In this document: piece after piece, positions 12,301 through 22,999 of the stretch
Position numbering within the stretch: position 1 is the first letter of the stretch
How the letters are laid out: the number at the start of each line of letters is the position of its first letter
Program-made: the position numbers and the translations under genes
Notes under the pieces: generated by a model
Seen by the model: the letters and a program-made list of their open reading frames with translations, nothing else
What the model was told of the DNA's origin: nothing
Database searches by the model: none
Assembly: GCF_028372415.1 (NCBI RefSeq)
Contig: NC_092877.1
Span: 388,251,842-388,315,841 of the forward strand
Length of the DNA: 64,000 bases
Source of the DNA: Notamacropus eugenii
Lineage: Eukaryota > Chordata > Mammalia > Diprotodontia > Macropodidae
Reading direction: 5' to 3'

Positions 12301-15300
12301 CCCAGATCTTTTTAGAGAAATTCCACTCTCCTTGAGCGTCATCAACCAGCGGCTCTCAGGAAGGCTGAAAAGTTGGGATGAGGTGTAACTTGCGAGCACT
12401 TTTCTGTTGGGCTCTTTATAAAGACTTGGATCTACTCAGTGAGGAAGCTGGAAGGCTCTGAAACTGACCTGGGCACAGGGGGAGGGGAGGAGGCCACAGG
12501 TTGGGTCTTCCTTCCCAATCGACCTCTTCTCTCAATGGCAACACTTCCTCCCTCCTCCTCCTCCTCCTCTCTCTTCTCCCCTTCCCCCCCTCCCCTCTCT
12601 TCTCCTCTCCTCTGCTGTCTCTTCCCTCTTCTGTCTTCCCCTCTCCTTTCCTTTCTTCCTCTCCCCTCCCCTCTTCTCTCCTCCCCTATCTTCTCTCCCA
12701 ACCTCTTTCTCCCCAGAGGCTCAGTTACAGGACTCCTTCCTCTCCTCTGCTTTCACTGCTGACTCTCCTTAGCTGATCTGACCACACGTGTCCAAGGTCA
12801 CTCCTGGTGATGAAGGACTTTTTCTGCTCTTAGCACACAGTAGGTACTTAATAAATGCTTGTTGACTAAAGCCTGATTGATTGGTACCTGTTCTAACCTG
12901 ACTGATGAATCAAAGCAGAGTATTTAATCACTTGGTTGGTTCACTCCATGCGCCCCACCCCACTCCTTTCTCCCCAAATGCTTTGCAAGGCCCCTCACCT
13001 CCACTTTTCTTCCTAGGAAAGAATTAGTACCAACTGTCTACTCCCTATTCTGCTCGGCCTCCATCCTCAGCCCTGGAGTTATATAGCCTTTCTATCCAAA
13101 TAGGTGAGTCATCACTGTTGTCTGTCTTCCTACTTCAGACAGAGTTTGGAGTTCAAGAGTGTCCTGATTCTATGATGGGCAAAAGTTTCTGATGCCCAGC
13201 ATGGAGGGGGTTCAGGAACATGCCTCAGGTGCCCCAAGGACAAATCAGAAGGAGGGGCAGTGTGATAGCCACCTTCAAGGCCCACCTGTGGGAGCAGGGG
13301 TCAGCTGTTCTGTTGTACCCCTGCTTCCAGAATCAGGAGAAGTCTGTCAGTGTTGCAGATGGACAAAAGGGGGCTGAGCATCTCCTGAGCAGTGAAGCAG
13401 CCTGTGCGGGCTGGGCCGGGAGAGGTGACACTAACAAGGGTGCATGCTTCTATAGTGCCAAGAGTACCGACTGCGTTTGATTCTCATAACAATCCTGCAA
13501 AGGGAGGGGCTGTTAATGTCTCCATTTTACAGATGAGGAAACTGAAGCAGACAGGTGAAGTGACATGTCCAGGATCTGTGTCTGAGATGGGATTTGAACT
13601 CAGGCCTTCTGTTTTTCAGATTCAGCTCTCTTCCTACTGTGCCACCAGCTACCACCTTGCGGAGGTAGGAGAGCTCCTCTGGGCTGGAACCAGTTCAGAG
13701 ATTCAATTCCGGCTCCACTAAGAGCAGGGCTACTTCCAGCTCCAGGATGGTGACTCTTCCATGGGACAGAGGCTGAGGACAACCATCAGGCCCAGGTAGA
13801 CTCAGCACCTTCCAGCGACTCTCCCCAAGAGAGGAGGGCATTGTTGCTCAGTGAGCAGTGCCTTGGATCTGGGGCCTCAAGGAGAGACTCTGCCCCCAGG
13901 AGACTGCAAGTGTGAGCCACCATCACCACCATCACCTACACGGGGTGTCTATGCCACTGCTGGCTCTAACTAGAAGGCAAATCTTGACACACCTCCTCAA
14001 GCAAGTGCCTCTGCACACACACACCCCCACCCCCCATCATCCTAGTCATCCAGCATGCTCTAAACCTGCCTCCCCAACCCTGGCTTAATTAGAGAGGTGT
14101 GTTCAGCACTTCTGACAGTCTGCCAGGAATGAGCTGGGCCCTGTAAGTAATGAGTGGATGTTAACTAAGTAGGCTCTGAATCCATGGAGAACTGAAGGAA
14201 TGAAGAAGGGAGGGAGAGAAAGGAGGAAAAAAGGAAGGGAGGGAGAAAAGGGGAGAGAGGAAGGAAAGGAGAGAGATGGAGAAGGGGGGAGGTAGGAAGG
14301 GAAGAAGGAAGGGAGGAAAGAAGGAAGGAAAGGAGGGAGAGAGGGAAAGAAGGAAAAAAGGAAGGGAGGCAGGAAAGAAGGGAGAGAAAGGAAGGAAAGG
14401 AGAGAAACATAAGGAGGGAGGGAGAAAAGGAGGAAGAAAGAAAGGAAGGAGGAAGAGGAAAGGAAGGAAAGGAGGGAGGAAGAGGAAAGGAAGGAAAGGG
14501 AGAGAAAAAGAAGAGAAAAGCGGGAAGGGAAGGAGAGCTTGTTGGATCCCAAGGACACCCCTGGGGCCCTCTGGCCCAGCGACCTCCCTAGGCCTGGAGG
14601 AGAGGACAGTAGGGAGCTCAAGCTGTCCCTGTCAGTCAGCCTGGCCTAGAACCTAGTTGGCCCTGGCTATAAATAGAACTGGGCTGGGGGATGACTCTTA
14701 TCTTTGGGCAGGGCACCAACGATGGAGGATGGGAGTGGGAAGGGAGGGCAGGGGAAGCTGGCAGCCAAGGGGCCACGCTGTCCCCCTCCAGCCACAGCCT
14801 TCCCCTAGGGAGGATCTGTAAGCATTGGGGAAGAGAGGGGCGGGAGCCTGCTCTGTCTCTCTGTCCCACCGCCAGACACCAGGAGCTCTGGTCCCACCAA
14901 ATCCCCAGCAACCCGTAAAGCAGAATGCAGCCTTTTGGACAGCAGATTCCCCTGAATGTCCCTGGGGCTCAGGATCCTCAGATACGCACCTTCGGGATCC
15001 TGTAGTTCAAGCCCTGTGGTTTACAGATGGGGAAACTGAGGCCCAGACAGACCTGACCACGGTTGCAGAGGGAGATAGAGCCAGACTAGGATGGAAGTCC
15101 AAGTCCTCATAATCACACACCCACATACACACACTCATACACTCACACACACACACACACACTCACACACACGGCCGCTCACTCACCCCAGCAGGTATGC
15201 CAGGATGGACAATTGCATCAGCCGGTACAGGAGCCCAACCTTCTTGTTCTTGGCAATCACAAACTTCTCTGTCTTGTAGTCAAAGAGGCTGAGGAAAAGG

Positions 15301-15314
15301 CCCCGGCAATCCAT
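3209..15314 (-). CDS. P2RX5: P2X purinoceptor 5, 12 coding exons
   Basis: ATP-gated cation channel subunit of the plasma membrane, acting as a trimer. Coding exons, in order: 15187-15314, 11782-11932, 10506-10577, 8741-8816, 8541-8637, 8125-8205, 5296-5434, 4623-4759, 4120-4213, 3949-4014, 3468-3550, 3209-3317 (1233 bp, 410 aa). All junctions keep phase. Seen: N-terminal DYKTEK phosphorylation motif; TM1 about 28-50; ATP-site lysines K66/K68, NFR at 292-294 and K312; ten ectodomain cysteines; glycosylation motifs FTNTS, NNSS and FNFS; TM2 from exons 10-11 (about 330-357); YRDKK trafficking motif (YxxxK). The start gives a protein three residues shorter at the N-terminus than human; an in-frame upstream ATG exists but adds unrelated residues. 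Exon 10, often skipped in human, is intact. The 35-residue tail after exon 11 is unlike the human tail and rests on splice-site and phase evidence. Neighbours EMC6 and ITGAE are as in human. Confidence 0.95.
3949..4014 (-). CDS. P2RX5: P2RX5 exon 10 (start of TM2), intact
   Basis: 66 bp encoding 22 residues from AGKFNIIP to ALMGA, the extracellular-to-membrane entry of TM2. The acceptor is TTTCTTTCAG and the donor GTAAGTAG, both close to consensus, and the exon is phase 0 on both sides. In most humans this exon is skipped because of a splice-site polymorphism, giving a channel with impaired assembly or function. Nothing here suggests skipping. Confidence 0.9.
6420..6860 (+). repeat. Copy of an unnamed dispersed repeat family in P2RX5 intron 6
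   Basis: CAACATTCCAGGCAGAAGATGAG, GGCAGTGTCAGAGAAAGGCAGG, GGTCTGGATGTGGGGGTGAGGG and AGTGGAGGAGACTAGGAAAGG recur in similar order in the copies near 23000 and 25000. Plus orientation, antisense to P2RX5. Confidence 0.5.
6935..7295 (+). mobile_element. L2-like LINE 3' fragment in P2RX5 intron 6
   Basis: CATCTCAATCTGGCCTCAGTCTACC and the end ATATAGTAGGTGCTTGATAGATGTTTGACTGATTGACT mark an old L2-class 3' region on the plus strand. Confidence 0.55.
9105..9325 (+). mobile_element. Marsupial tRNA-derived SINE with RTE-type tail
   Basis: The copy begins near GGTCCTGGAGTCAGGAAGAC, passes through the CCTCAGTTTCCTC motif, and ends in the GGAAATGGCAAACC...GGGGCCATGACTGAAAACGACTGAA tail shared with the copies at 50150 and 35735. 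It lies in P2RX5 intron 3, antisense to the gene. Confidence 0.8.
10902..11090 (+). repeat. 53-bp purine-rich minisatellite
   Basis: The phrase TCAAGGACAG recurs at 10945, 10998 and 11051, an exact 53-bp period, each time within nearly identical AGAGAGAAGGAGAGAGGGGA sequence. About 3.5 copies are present in P2RX5 intron 2. The array is followed by two telomere-like CCCTAA units near 11093-11105. Confidence 0.88.
12000..12262 (+). mobile_element. Degenerate MIR-like SINE
   Basis: CCTCAGCTTCCTCATCTGTAAAATGGGG followed by an ATTAATAGCACC stretch is the MIR core and tail on the plus strand. The 5' part is diverged. It lies in P2RX5 intron 1, right after exon 2 in plus coordinates. Confidence 0.65.
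12538..12720. repeat. Pyrimidine-rich (CTCCT)n simple repeat
   Basis: About 180 bp that is almost wholly C/T on the plus strand, dominated by TCCTC and CTCTT units, in P2RX5 intron 1. Open frames across it are compositional artefacts. Confidence 0.85.
12815..12880 (+). mobile_element. L2/MIR-type 3' end fragment
   Basis: CACACAGTAGGTACTTAATAAATGCTTGTTGACT is the common 3' terminus of ancient L2/MIR-class elements. Similar termini occur near 6058, 7253, 17208 and 22925. Confidence 0.65.
13468..13660 (-). mobile_element. MIR-like SINE, minus orientation
   Basis: The plus strand reads CTCCATTTTACAGATGAGGAAACTGA, then GGGATTTGAACTCAGG, then TCCTACTGTGCCACC, which is the reverse complement of a full tRNA-derived SINE. 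It lies in P2RX5 intron 1, in sense with the gene. Confidence 0.75.
14190..14540. repeat. Polypurine (GGAA/GGGA)n tract
   Basis: About 350 bp of nearly pure A/G on the plus strand made of GGAAGGAAAGGAGGGA-type units, about 0.6 kb from P2RX5 exon 1 in intron 1. Its long plus- and minus-strand open frames are shadows of the repeat. Confidence 0.88.
15113..15172. repeat. (CA)n microsatellite at the P2RX5 exon 1 donor
   Basis: Interrupted CA/CT repeat. On the gene's strand it is a TG repeat starting about 14 nt inside intron 1, immediately past the GTGAGTGAGCGG donor of exon 1. Confidence 0.9.
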
Positions 15315-15640
15315 CGACCTGGCTCGGGCTGGCCCGCGGGGCTTGGCCACAGGGCAGCTCGGCACCCACACTCTGGAAGTCCCACCAGCAGCTGCCGGGG
15401 GGCGGGGCTCATTCTCAGTCCCTCCTCCCCACCCTTGCCTGCACTGCGGCGCTGGGGCAGCCTCCGAGCCAGCCTGGGAACCCTACTCTCCTACATTGTG
15501 GCTCCCTGTGCTGGGCTGACTTCAGACAGCAGAGGGTCCTCAGGGTGCTGGGGGGGCGGGTGGGCAGGGCAGAGTCTCCCCCTACGATCTTTGTCCCCTT
15601 CTTCTGCCCATCCAGTCTTTCATTTGTTCCTCCTATGATT
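15315..15640 (-). promoter_or_regulatory. P2RX5: Presumed P2RX5 5' UTR/promoter region
   Basis: The sequence just upstream of the P2RX5 ATG (in plus coordinates, just above 15314) is moderately GC-rich, with GGGGCGGGGC at about 15400-15408. No TATA box or clear initiator was found; assignment is by position only. Confidence 0.35.
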
Positions 15641-15644
15641 GGAG

Positions 15645-15835
15645 GCAAGTCCCTGGGAGGAGTGGGGGGGGATGGGGGGGAGAAGGGGGAAGGGAGGAGA
15701 GAGGAAATAGAGGAGGGGGAGGAGAAGGAGAAGGAAGAGGGGAGAGGCAAAGGGGGAGTGGAGAGGGGAGGGGGGGTGGCACCTGAGAGGAAGAGGGGGA
15801 GAAAGAGGGGGGAGCAGGGGCAGTGCACCTGAAGG
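15645..15835. repeat. G/A-rich simple repeat
   Basis: Purine-rich GGGGGAG/GGAGGAG sequence upstream of P2RX5. Translated frames consist of Gly, Glu, Lys and Arg only and are not taken as coding. Confidence 0.8.
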
Positions 15836-17754
15836 AAGGAGGGGGAGGAGCATGGCAAGATTATTTTGATCCCAGTTCCAAGGTCTGGGACCTGTGGCTT
15901 TCCCAAACTCCCCTGGCCCAACTGTGACCAGAAAAAGCTGAGCCCAGAAAGCTGGCCAAGCTTGGCCCATCCCTGGGCAGCTGAGGTGACCACGGCAGCC
16001 CATACTGGCAGACCGTAGGCCCCAGGGTGGAGGCCCTGGCTTCTCCCTGGACTCCCCACCCCCAGAACTGGGGAGCCCTCCCTCACATCTGGCAGCTGTC
16101 CGGGTCAGGGCTGACTTCTCCAAGCCCACTCCAAACTAGTGGGATCAATTTTATGTAGAGGTGTCCTTTACAACCCTGAGCCTAGCAGTGACTGAGCTCC
16201 CATAGCAGGCAGAGCGTGTATCCCTTGGCTGGTAGGCTGGAGGGCCCATCGAAGGGAAGTAAGAGAAATCCACTGTGAGCACATACAGCCTTGGGGCCCC
16301 AAGGGACCTTGGAGGCAGGAAGAAAACCGCCCCTAGAGGTGACCTGACCTGGGCCAAACAGTATCTATCAATCAGTCAGTCAGTAAGCATGTAGCTCCCT
16401 GTTCCTTTTTGTTAGAGAGACACAGGCCTCCTGATTGTTCTACAAACAACTGGCTCTGAACCCAGCCTTCATGCCTTTGCCCTGGCTGTGCCCTATGCCT
16501 GAGATGCCTTCCTTCCTTCAAAACTCTCTCCAGGAGGCCTTTGCCACTCCCTAGGGGTGTATGGGGGTGTTCAGTATTAGTACCTCCGGTGGAAGGGCTG
16601 CTCATCCACCACTGGGGCCCACCTGTCCCCCAACTCTCACCTGTGGACCCAAGAAGTTGTAGAATGTGCTGTGGCCACACCCCAGTAAAACCCTCAGCAG
16701 CCTAGCTAAACCTGGTTGACGGTGACTGAGGGGCCTCCAACCCATCAGTGAGTGAGGGGCGTCTACCCCAAGCATGTGAAGACTTTCCCAGGAGCAATGG
16801 GAAGATGAGAACAATTTGTTTCAAGTCCCATGGAGGCAAACTGAAGCAAGTGCTGTGGAGCACTTGGAGCTCGGTCAGACAAAAGATGCCAAGGTCATTC
16901 ACTGCATCCTGGGCCATCAAAGGTCATTCTGACTCTCATCTGGTCAGTGGACATGATGACTCTGGAGGAGAGAGTGGGGCTGACCCCTTTGGGCAGCCCT
17001 GCCTTGCTTCAGGCTAATTCACGGATGAGTCAGGACATGAGCTGGGGTGGGACTGGTCCTAGTGGAAAAAGAAGGTCAAACAGCCAGCCCCTGGGCTGCT
17101 GAAGCCTTCCCGCCTGGACACCTTCCATCCATTTGGGGTGGGGCGTCTCTGCCATTAGATGATGAGCCCCCATGTTCTTGCCTTCCTGGTCTAGAGCTGG
17201 CTAGTAGGTGCTTTAGTAAAAGCTGATTGATTGTTGGATGGTTGCTTCCTTGACTCCTGAGGGTCAGGCACTGCACTGAGATACGAGGGCAAAAGTCAAA
17301 CCGTCCATGCCTTCCAAAGAGTGAGCCTAGGGGATGGCCAGCCTGAGAGAACCCAGAGCTGAGAGATGATGGGTTCCAGGAACACTGAGCCCTGTGGACC
17401 TGTTCATCTCAGGCTCACTTCTCAGGCTCAGGGGAAGAAAGAAAAAGGCCACAGGGGTCCAAGGGTAGGACTGAGACTCCCTGCTGTGGTCTGAGCAGCG
17501 GCTTCTTCTTTCACCCTAACTCTTCCCAGGAACTCCCAGAGGGGAAGAGTCCCAGGGCATCCAGTGAGGAGGAGGAAGGAGAAAATTAGAAGGGGTCTCC
17601 CCCTGGTTAAAACCATGCCCTACCGACCCTCAGCTTCCTCTCATCACTCCCCGATTCCCACAGAAGTCCTGTTTCTGTGTCTTTCATCATCCCTAACAAG
17701 AGGACGCCAAGAGGGTTCCTTGAGTCTGCTTGCCCCTGGAGGAGGGTGTCAGGT

Positions 17755-17920
17755 GCTTGCTAAACCCTTTACAAATATGGCCTCACCTGATCCTCACAAA
17801 GCCCTGTGAGGGAATGTTATTATAATCCCCATTTTACAGATGAGGAAGTGGAGGCAGAGTGACTTGCCCAGGGTCACACAGTCAGTGAGTGTCTGGGGCC
17901 AGATCTGTAGGCAGCACTTC
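17755..17920 (-). mobile_element. MIR SINE, minus orientation
   Basis: CCCCATTTTACAGATGAGGAAGTGGAGGCAGAGTGACTTGCCCAGGGTCACACAG is a classic reverse-complement MIR core, flanked by CCTCACAAAGCCCTGTGAGG. Confidence 0.85.
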
Positions 17921-19139
17921 AGGCACTGCTCTCCATTTAGCTGGCAGTGGGGAGAAGGTGTGGATGATTTCTCTGTCCACGGAGCCACGTGAAGCCAGAG
18001 TCGAGTTTATGGATACGGGTTCATATGGAGAGAAAGGTGGTCTTCATGGAAGAGAGCTTACAGGGATGTGGACCCAGGACCAAGAGCCCCCATTGCGGGG
18101 TCGACGCCAGCCATAGGATCAGATTCCAGAACAAGAATGTCCCTCCCCCAGTGAACATGAGATCACATTGGATCACAGTGACTCCTAGCGGACTGCTGCC
18201 AGTCCTGGGTTCCCATTCCATGTCTGACACCTCTAAGGGACTCGGCTCCTCATTTAGAAAATGACCACAGCCTCCCTGCCCTCAGTCAGTCCTGTGACCT
18301 TCCATCTGATCCTCCCAACATCTACACCCCCCACACACTGGGTGATTCATCCCATAGGCCAGAGACCATTATTCTTTTCCTCCAAGCCAGCCAGGAGCCC
18401 TCAGCAGGGTGGAGAGGTAGTGAGACTCCAAAGTCATCTGAGCAGAAGGGGCCTACCCCAGGAAGCCTCCACTCACACAGGCTACCGCTGCAGTAACTGC
18501 TGGGAAGAGACTCGGGGCTTGGGACCTTCCCCAGCGCCCGCCCCTGCCCCCCCGCCCCCCTCCGGTACCTCCTTCACTACTTGTCAGCACCTCTTGACTT
18601 CTCAGCATTGGCTTAAGGCCCCAGTTCCCTGGCCTTCTCTGGCCCGTATTGGTTTGCCTCCTGCCAGATCCCTATGTCCTTCTCTCCGCCTTCCTCTTTT
18701 GTTACCTCAGGAGTCACAGAATCTCAGGTTTGGCATCTGACTCATGCTCAAGCTGAGAGTAGCTCACTGCCTCTCGGGGTGGTGGGGAACCCCTGACCAC
18801 TTCTACTCTTTTTTTGCCTCTCTGGGAACAGGCAGAACAACCCTAACCCCTTTCCTGAGGTGGCCTCTCAAAGACATAAGAGACCCCAAGTCTCTCCCAG
18901 CCTGCCCTTCTCTTCATGCCATGGACTCAGGGATGTTCCCCAGCCTGGTACCCTTCTCTGTACTCCCCTCTCCTAGCCTGGGATGTGCAGATGGGTCTGG
19001 GCAGGCCAAGATACAGCAGGCCCTCAGCAGCCTATTTTTTGCATCTCACTTCAGCTAAGTCTGGATGAGCTTTCTAGACAGCAGCGTCCTATCATTTGAT
19101 TGACTGGTCCCCACTGAGCTCCAAGGCTGCTGCAGCCTC

Positions 19140-20060
19140 CAGGCCGTTGCAGGCAGACTTCTCTCCCTTAACCATCTTGTCCTTGTGGAGCTGATTTTTG
19201 GCAAACCCATTCCAATACAATTGACAGGACATGGTCATATTTCATCTTGATTTGTCTCTCCCCTCTCCCCCCACCTTACCTAGTCTAGTCTAGTCCCAGC
19301 AAGACCTTCTGTTGCTGTCCAGTATGTTAGCTAGTCATCCATCCCAGCTTGGTGGCATCATGTTCTCTGGTCCTGACCTGGTACAGGGCTCCACACTGAC
19401 CCCTTCGACACACTCATGGAGACCTGACATGGAGCCAATGGTGCTGATGCTGGGCTCTAACTTTCAGCCAATCTGAATCCCCCTTGTTATACTGGGACTT
19501 GGCCCACATCATTCTGTTTTCTGGGAAGGACTGTCCGAGCTTTGCTAAAATCTGGCTTAGTGACCTTCAGAGTTCCCCTGATCTGCCAATTGGGCCCCCC
19601 TGTCCACAAAAAGACCTCAGCCTAGCTTGACCTGTTCTGGGTGAAGGCTGCCTGGCTCTAGTAATCACCGCTTTCTTTTCCAGGTGGTCATTAGCCATTG
19701 CTTTAATAATGTGTTCTCAAATCTTGCCCAGAAACCAAGCCACGCTCCCTGACTTGTAGTTTGTAAACCCTTTAGGAACAATGGTGTGTTTTCCCTCTTC
19801 TGGTCCTGTGGCATCTCTTCCATCCCACCCCACCCCAGTTCTTTCATTACAGAGGGTGGCATTTGTCTGAGCTCCGTAAGGGGTGAGCTGGTCCTGAGCA
19901 GCCAGGGCATTCTCCTCGTGTCCTGCCTGACACTGGCAGTGAACGTCTTATCAGCCAACTCTGGTCTGTTCTTCGCAGGCTGGAGAAACTGCAGCTCTGC
20001 TCCCTCCTTGTCCATTTTCATTGTCCCATCCCTCTGAAGCTGTGGGCCTTTCCATGCTCA
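19140..20060. mobile_element. CR1/L3-like LINE fragment
   Basis: Phrases such as GGTGAAGGCTGCCTGGCTC, TTTCTTTTCCAGGTGGTCATTAGCC and TCTTGCCCAGAAACCAAGCC, then TCTGGTCCTGTGGCATCTC, follow the order of CR1/L3 LINE sequence in mammals. A second copy of the same segment lies at about 36540-36720. It is heavily decayed with no open RT frame. Confidence 0.55.
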
Positions 20061-20084
20061 CAGCTACCTCTTTCCCCACAAATA

Positions 20085-20450
20085 GCTCTACACACACTCA
20101 CACATTCATACACACACTCAAACACAATACTCACATTCACACACACACATTCATACACAAACACAATATACTCACACACTCTCTCATACACACACACATG
20201 CTCTCAGTCGCACACACTCACTCATATACTCACACTTATACCCATTCACACCTTCACACACATACATACTTTCACACACATACACATACTCTCATTCACA
20301 CTTTTACACGCTCACATCCATTTTTACACACTCATACATACTCAGTTACACTCACATACTCACTTGGACTCACACATCCATACATACTCACTCCCATACT
20401 CACACTCACACATGCTCTCCCACACTCACACACACAATCCCAAGCTCACT
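20085..20450. repeat. CA-rich minisatellite (CACACTCA/CATACAC units)
   Basis: About 365 bp of irregular ACACTC, ACATTC and ACATAC units. It encodes His/Thr-rich pseudo-frames in one direction that are not genes. Confidence 0.88.
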
Positions 20451-21252
20451 TTTGTTGTTGTTAGCCTTCCAGCCCAGCTAAGCATTTGGATTTCTTGCCC
20501 TTCCTTCTGCCTTCCACTTGTGTATTTTAAAGTCACTGTCGATTATGAGGTCCATGTGCATTCCCATTGGTCTCTACAGATGATTCCCCTTGTTCCTTCT
20601 AACTGGGATTATTTCTTTGTGCCTTCAGAATGTCATTCTTGCCTCTGTGATAGATTGGGCATCCTAAATCCACAGTGAATTGACAGGAATAAATAAGCTT
20701 GATACCACTTAGAAAAGTTACTGAGCCATCCATAACCTTTGACCCAACACTCTGTTAACTGGACATATACCTAAGGAAGCCAGCAACTGACAAGTGACAT
20801 ACACATGAAAAATTCACCAGCATTTCTCATGGTAATCCATAGCTTGGAACAAAGGAAGCCTCCGCTGAAGGATGAATGGTTGGACGGAGGCAGGAGGCAA
20901 TGCGGTACCACAGAAGGACTCTGGGATAGGCAGGGGAACCTTGCCTGTGACCTTGGCTACCTCCCTGAGCCTCAGTTTTCTCCTCTATGAAATGACTGGG
21001 TTAGGACCCTGTGGAGAGGATGAAAAAGCCCACCAAAGTCAGATCAGCAAAATCACCAGATGATGCGAGGCACCTCTTCCCACTTAGTAGAGAGCCAAGC
21101 ATCCCCAGGCCTTCTGTCTGGCAGAGGTGCCACAGCAGGTCATTACCAACGATTCTCTCACTGAAAAGGAAAAGTCCTGTTTGGTGCTGTGGAGGGTGCT
21201 CTTGGGAAATGAATGCAGCTGAAGAGCCAATATGTATCAGTAAAACACTCAA

Positions 21253-21256
<4 letters not shown>

Positions 21257-21304
<48 letters not shown>
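21257..21304. repeat. (AC)24 microsatellite
   Basis: An uninterrupted AC dinucleotide run of about 48 bp, likely polymorphic. Confidence 0.95.
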
Positions 21305-21305
<1 letters not shown>

Positions 21306-21799
21306 ACCTCATTCCTGTTCCTTTCCCAACCCTCCTGGGCAAAAATCCCCAAAGAACTTTGGCTCACGGGAAGCTACGAATCCTGCCTGTGAACTTTCTG
21401 AAATGCATCCCTTCCCCAAATCTAGGGCACACATCAGACTATTCTCCAGTTCCTTGCCTGTATCGCAAGAGAAGGATCACTTCCCCACATAGTTCCCATG
21501 ATTTCCATCCTTGAAACCTCTTGTAGATGAGAATCCCGTTCAGAATAGAATGTGCCCACCTTGGTTCGTCCACATTCTGAACTATGAAATCTAAGAGTGA
21601 CTGTGCCTTGATCACAGGGCACCCATAGGCCACATATTCTGGTGCCCACACCAGAACCTCCGGTCCCTTTGCCCTACTTTCACATGCACCACACTATCCA
21701 GGAGAGAAAAGTGGATGCTTTAGGGTCTGTTCATAGAGAAATGAAGAATGCTTCCTTTGTCCCTGCTCTTTAGTCCGCACTGGCAGAGAAATAGAGACA

Positions 21800-22340
21800 T
21801 TAGAGAGAGGTGAGGGCGGAGGAGGGGTAATAAGTTCCATTTTAGACATGTTGAGTTTGAGATATCTATGGAAAATCCATTTGGAAATGTCCAATAGATC
21901 ATTGGTGATGTGGGTCTGGGTTCAAGATAGAACTGGGGGCTGACATCTGAAAATCACCTTGCACAGAGGTCATTGAACCCATGGGAGCTGGTGAGATCAC
22001 CAAGTGAGACTGAAAAAGAGAGGGCCCAGGACAGAGCTTTGGGGGAACACCCAAGCAAGACTTGAATGAGGTTCCAGCAAAGGGGATTGAGAAGCAGGAG
22101 CCAGACAGATCAGAGAACTAGGATAGAGTAATGTCCCAAAAACCTAGGAAGAAGAGAGTATCCAGGAAAAGGACATCTGACCATGGCAGAGGCTTCAGAG
22201 AGGCCAGGAAAGATGAGGATGGAGATGAGGCCTCCAGATTAAATGATGAAAAGGTCTTGGGAAGCTTAGAATAGTCTCAATCAAGTGAAAGGGCAAGAAC
22301 TCAGGTTACAAGGTACAGAAAAAGGAGTGGCTGGTGAGGA
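21800..22340 (+). repeat. Copy of an unnamed dispersed repeat family
   Basis: CATTTTAGACATGTTGAGTTTGAGATATC, GATGTGGGTCTGGGTTCAAG, GGTCATTGAACCCATGGGAGC, CAGGACAGAGCTTTGGGGGAACACC and GGCAGAGGCTTCAGAGAGGCCAGGAAAGATGAGG. A long, non-coding interspersed repeat whose class I cannot assign. Confidence 0.55.
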
Positions 22341-22439
22341 AGTAAAAGGAATGAGGGAACTAAATGAGAGACTGTGGGCACCTCTGAGCATCCCCTCAGC
22401 ATTTCTGCTCGGGTTCCCTATGTCCTATTGGTGGTGGTA

Positions 22440-22975
22440 GAAATGTCACTCCCTCCCACACACTCACTAACCTCCAGTGGCTCCCTAAGGCCTCCCAAAG
22501 CAAATATAAAATCCTGTTTGGCCTTCAAAATCCTTCCTCATCTGCCTCCCCTCCCTTTTCAGTCCTTACATCTCCCTCCCCAATATATCTTGTTGTTCCA
22601 GTGACCCCAGCCTCCTGACCATTCCATGAAGAGGACCCTCTCTATCTCTTGACTCTGGACACTCACTCTGGTTATCCCCCAGATCAGAGATGCTCTCCCT
22701 CCTCTGCTCTGACTACTGACGTTTCTGGCTTCCTTTAAATCCTAACTAATATCTTGTCTCCTACACGATGTCTTTACCTTGGTACCTCCCTTTGGTGATT
22801 TCACTTCATCCTGTATAGAGCTTGTCAGTACATTGTTGTTTACTTGTTTCTCCCATTAGATTGTGAGCCCGTTGAGGGCAGAGACTATCTTTTGTCTCTT
22901 TTTGCATCCCCAGTGCTTGGCAATGGCACATAGCAGGTATTTAATAAATCCTTATTGACTGACTGGCATGGTTAG
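22440..22975 (+). mobile_element. L2-type LINE 3' region
   Basis: The order of motifs (a GGCTCCCTAAGGCCTCC-type 5' part; TGTTTACTTGTTTCTCCCATTAGATTGTGAGC; GAGGGCAGAGACTATC; CATCCCCAGTGCTTGGC; CACATAGCAGGTATTTAATAAATCC) is that of an L2 element 3' end on the plus strand. No open RT frame remains. Confidence 0.7.
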
Positions 22976-22999
22976 ACCTGTGTTTTAGGAAATCTTTTT

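Noticed and set aside
14103-14656. Ser/Phe/Leu-rich and Lys/Glu/Gly-rich open frames over 14.1-14.7 kb
   Set aside because: Both are translations of the (GGAA)n polypurine tract on opposite strands.
20021-20464. His/Thr-rich 147-codon frame, possible metal-binding peptide
   Set aside because: Arises entirely from a CA-rich simple repeat.
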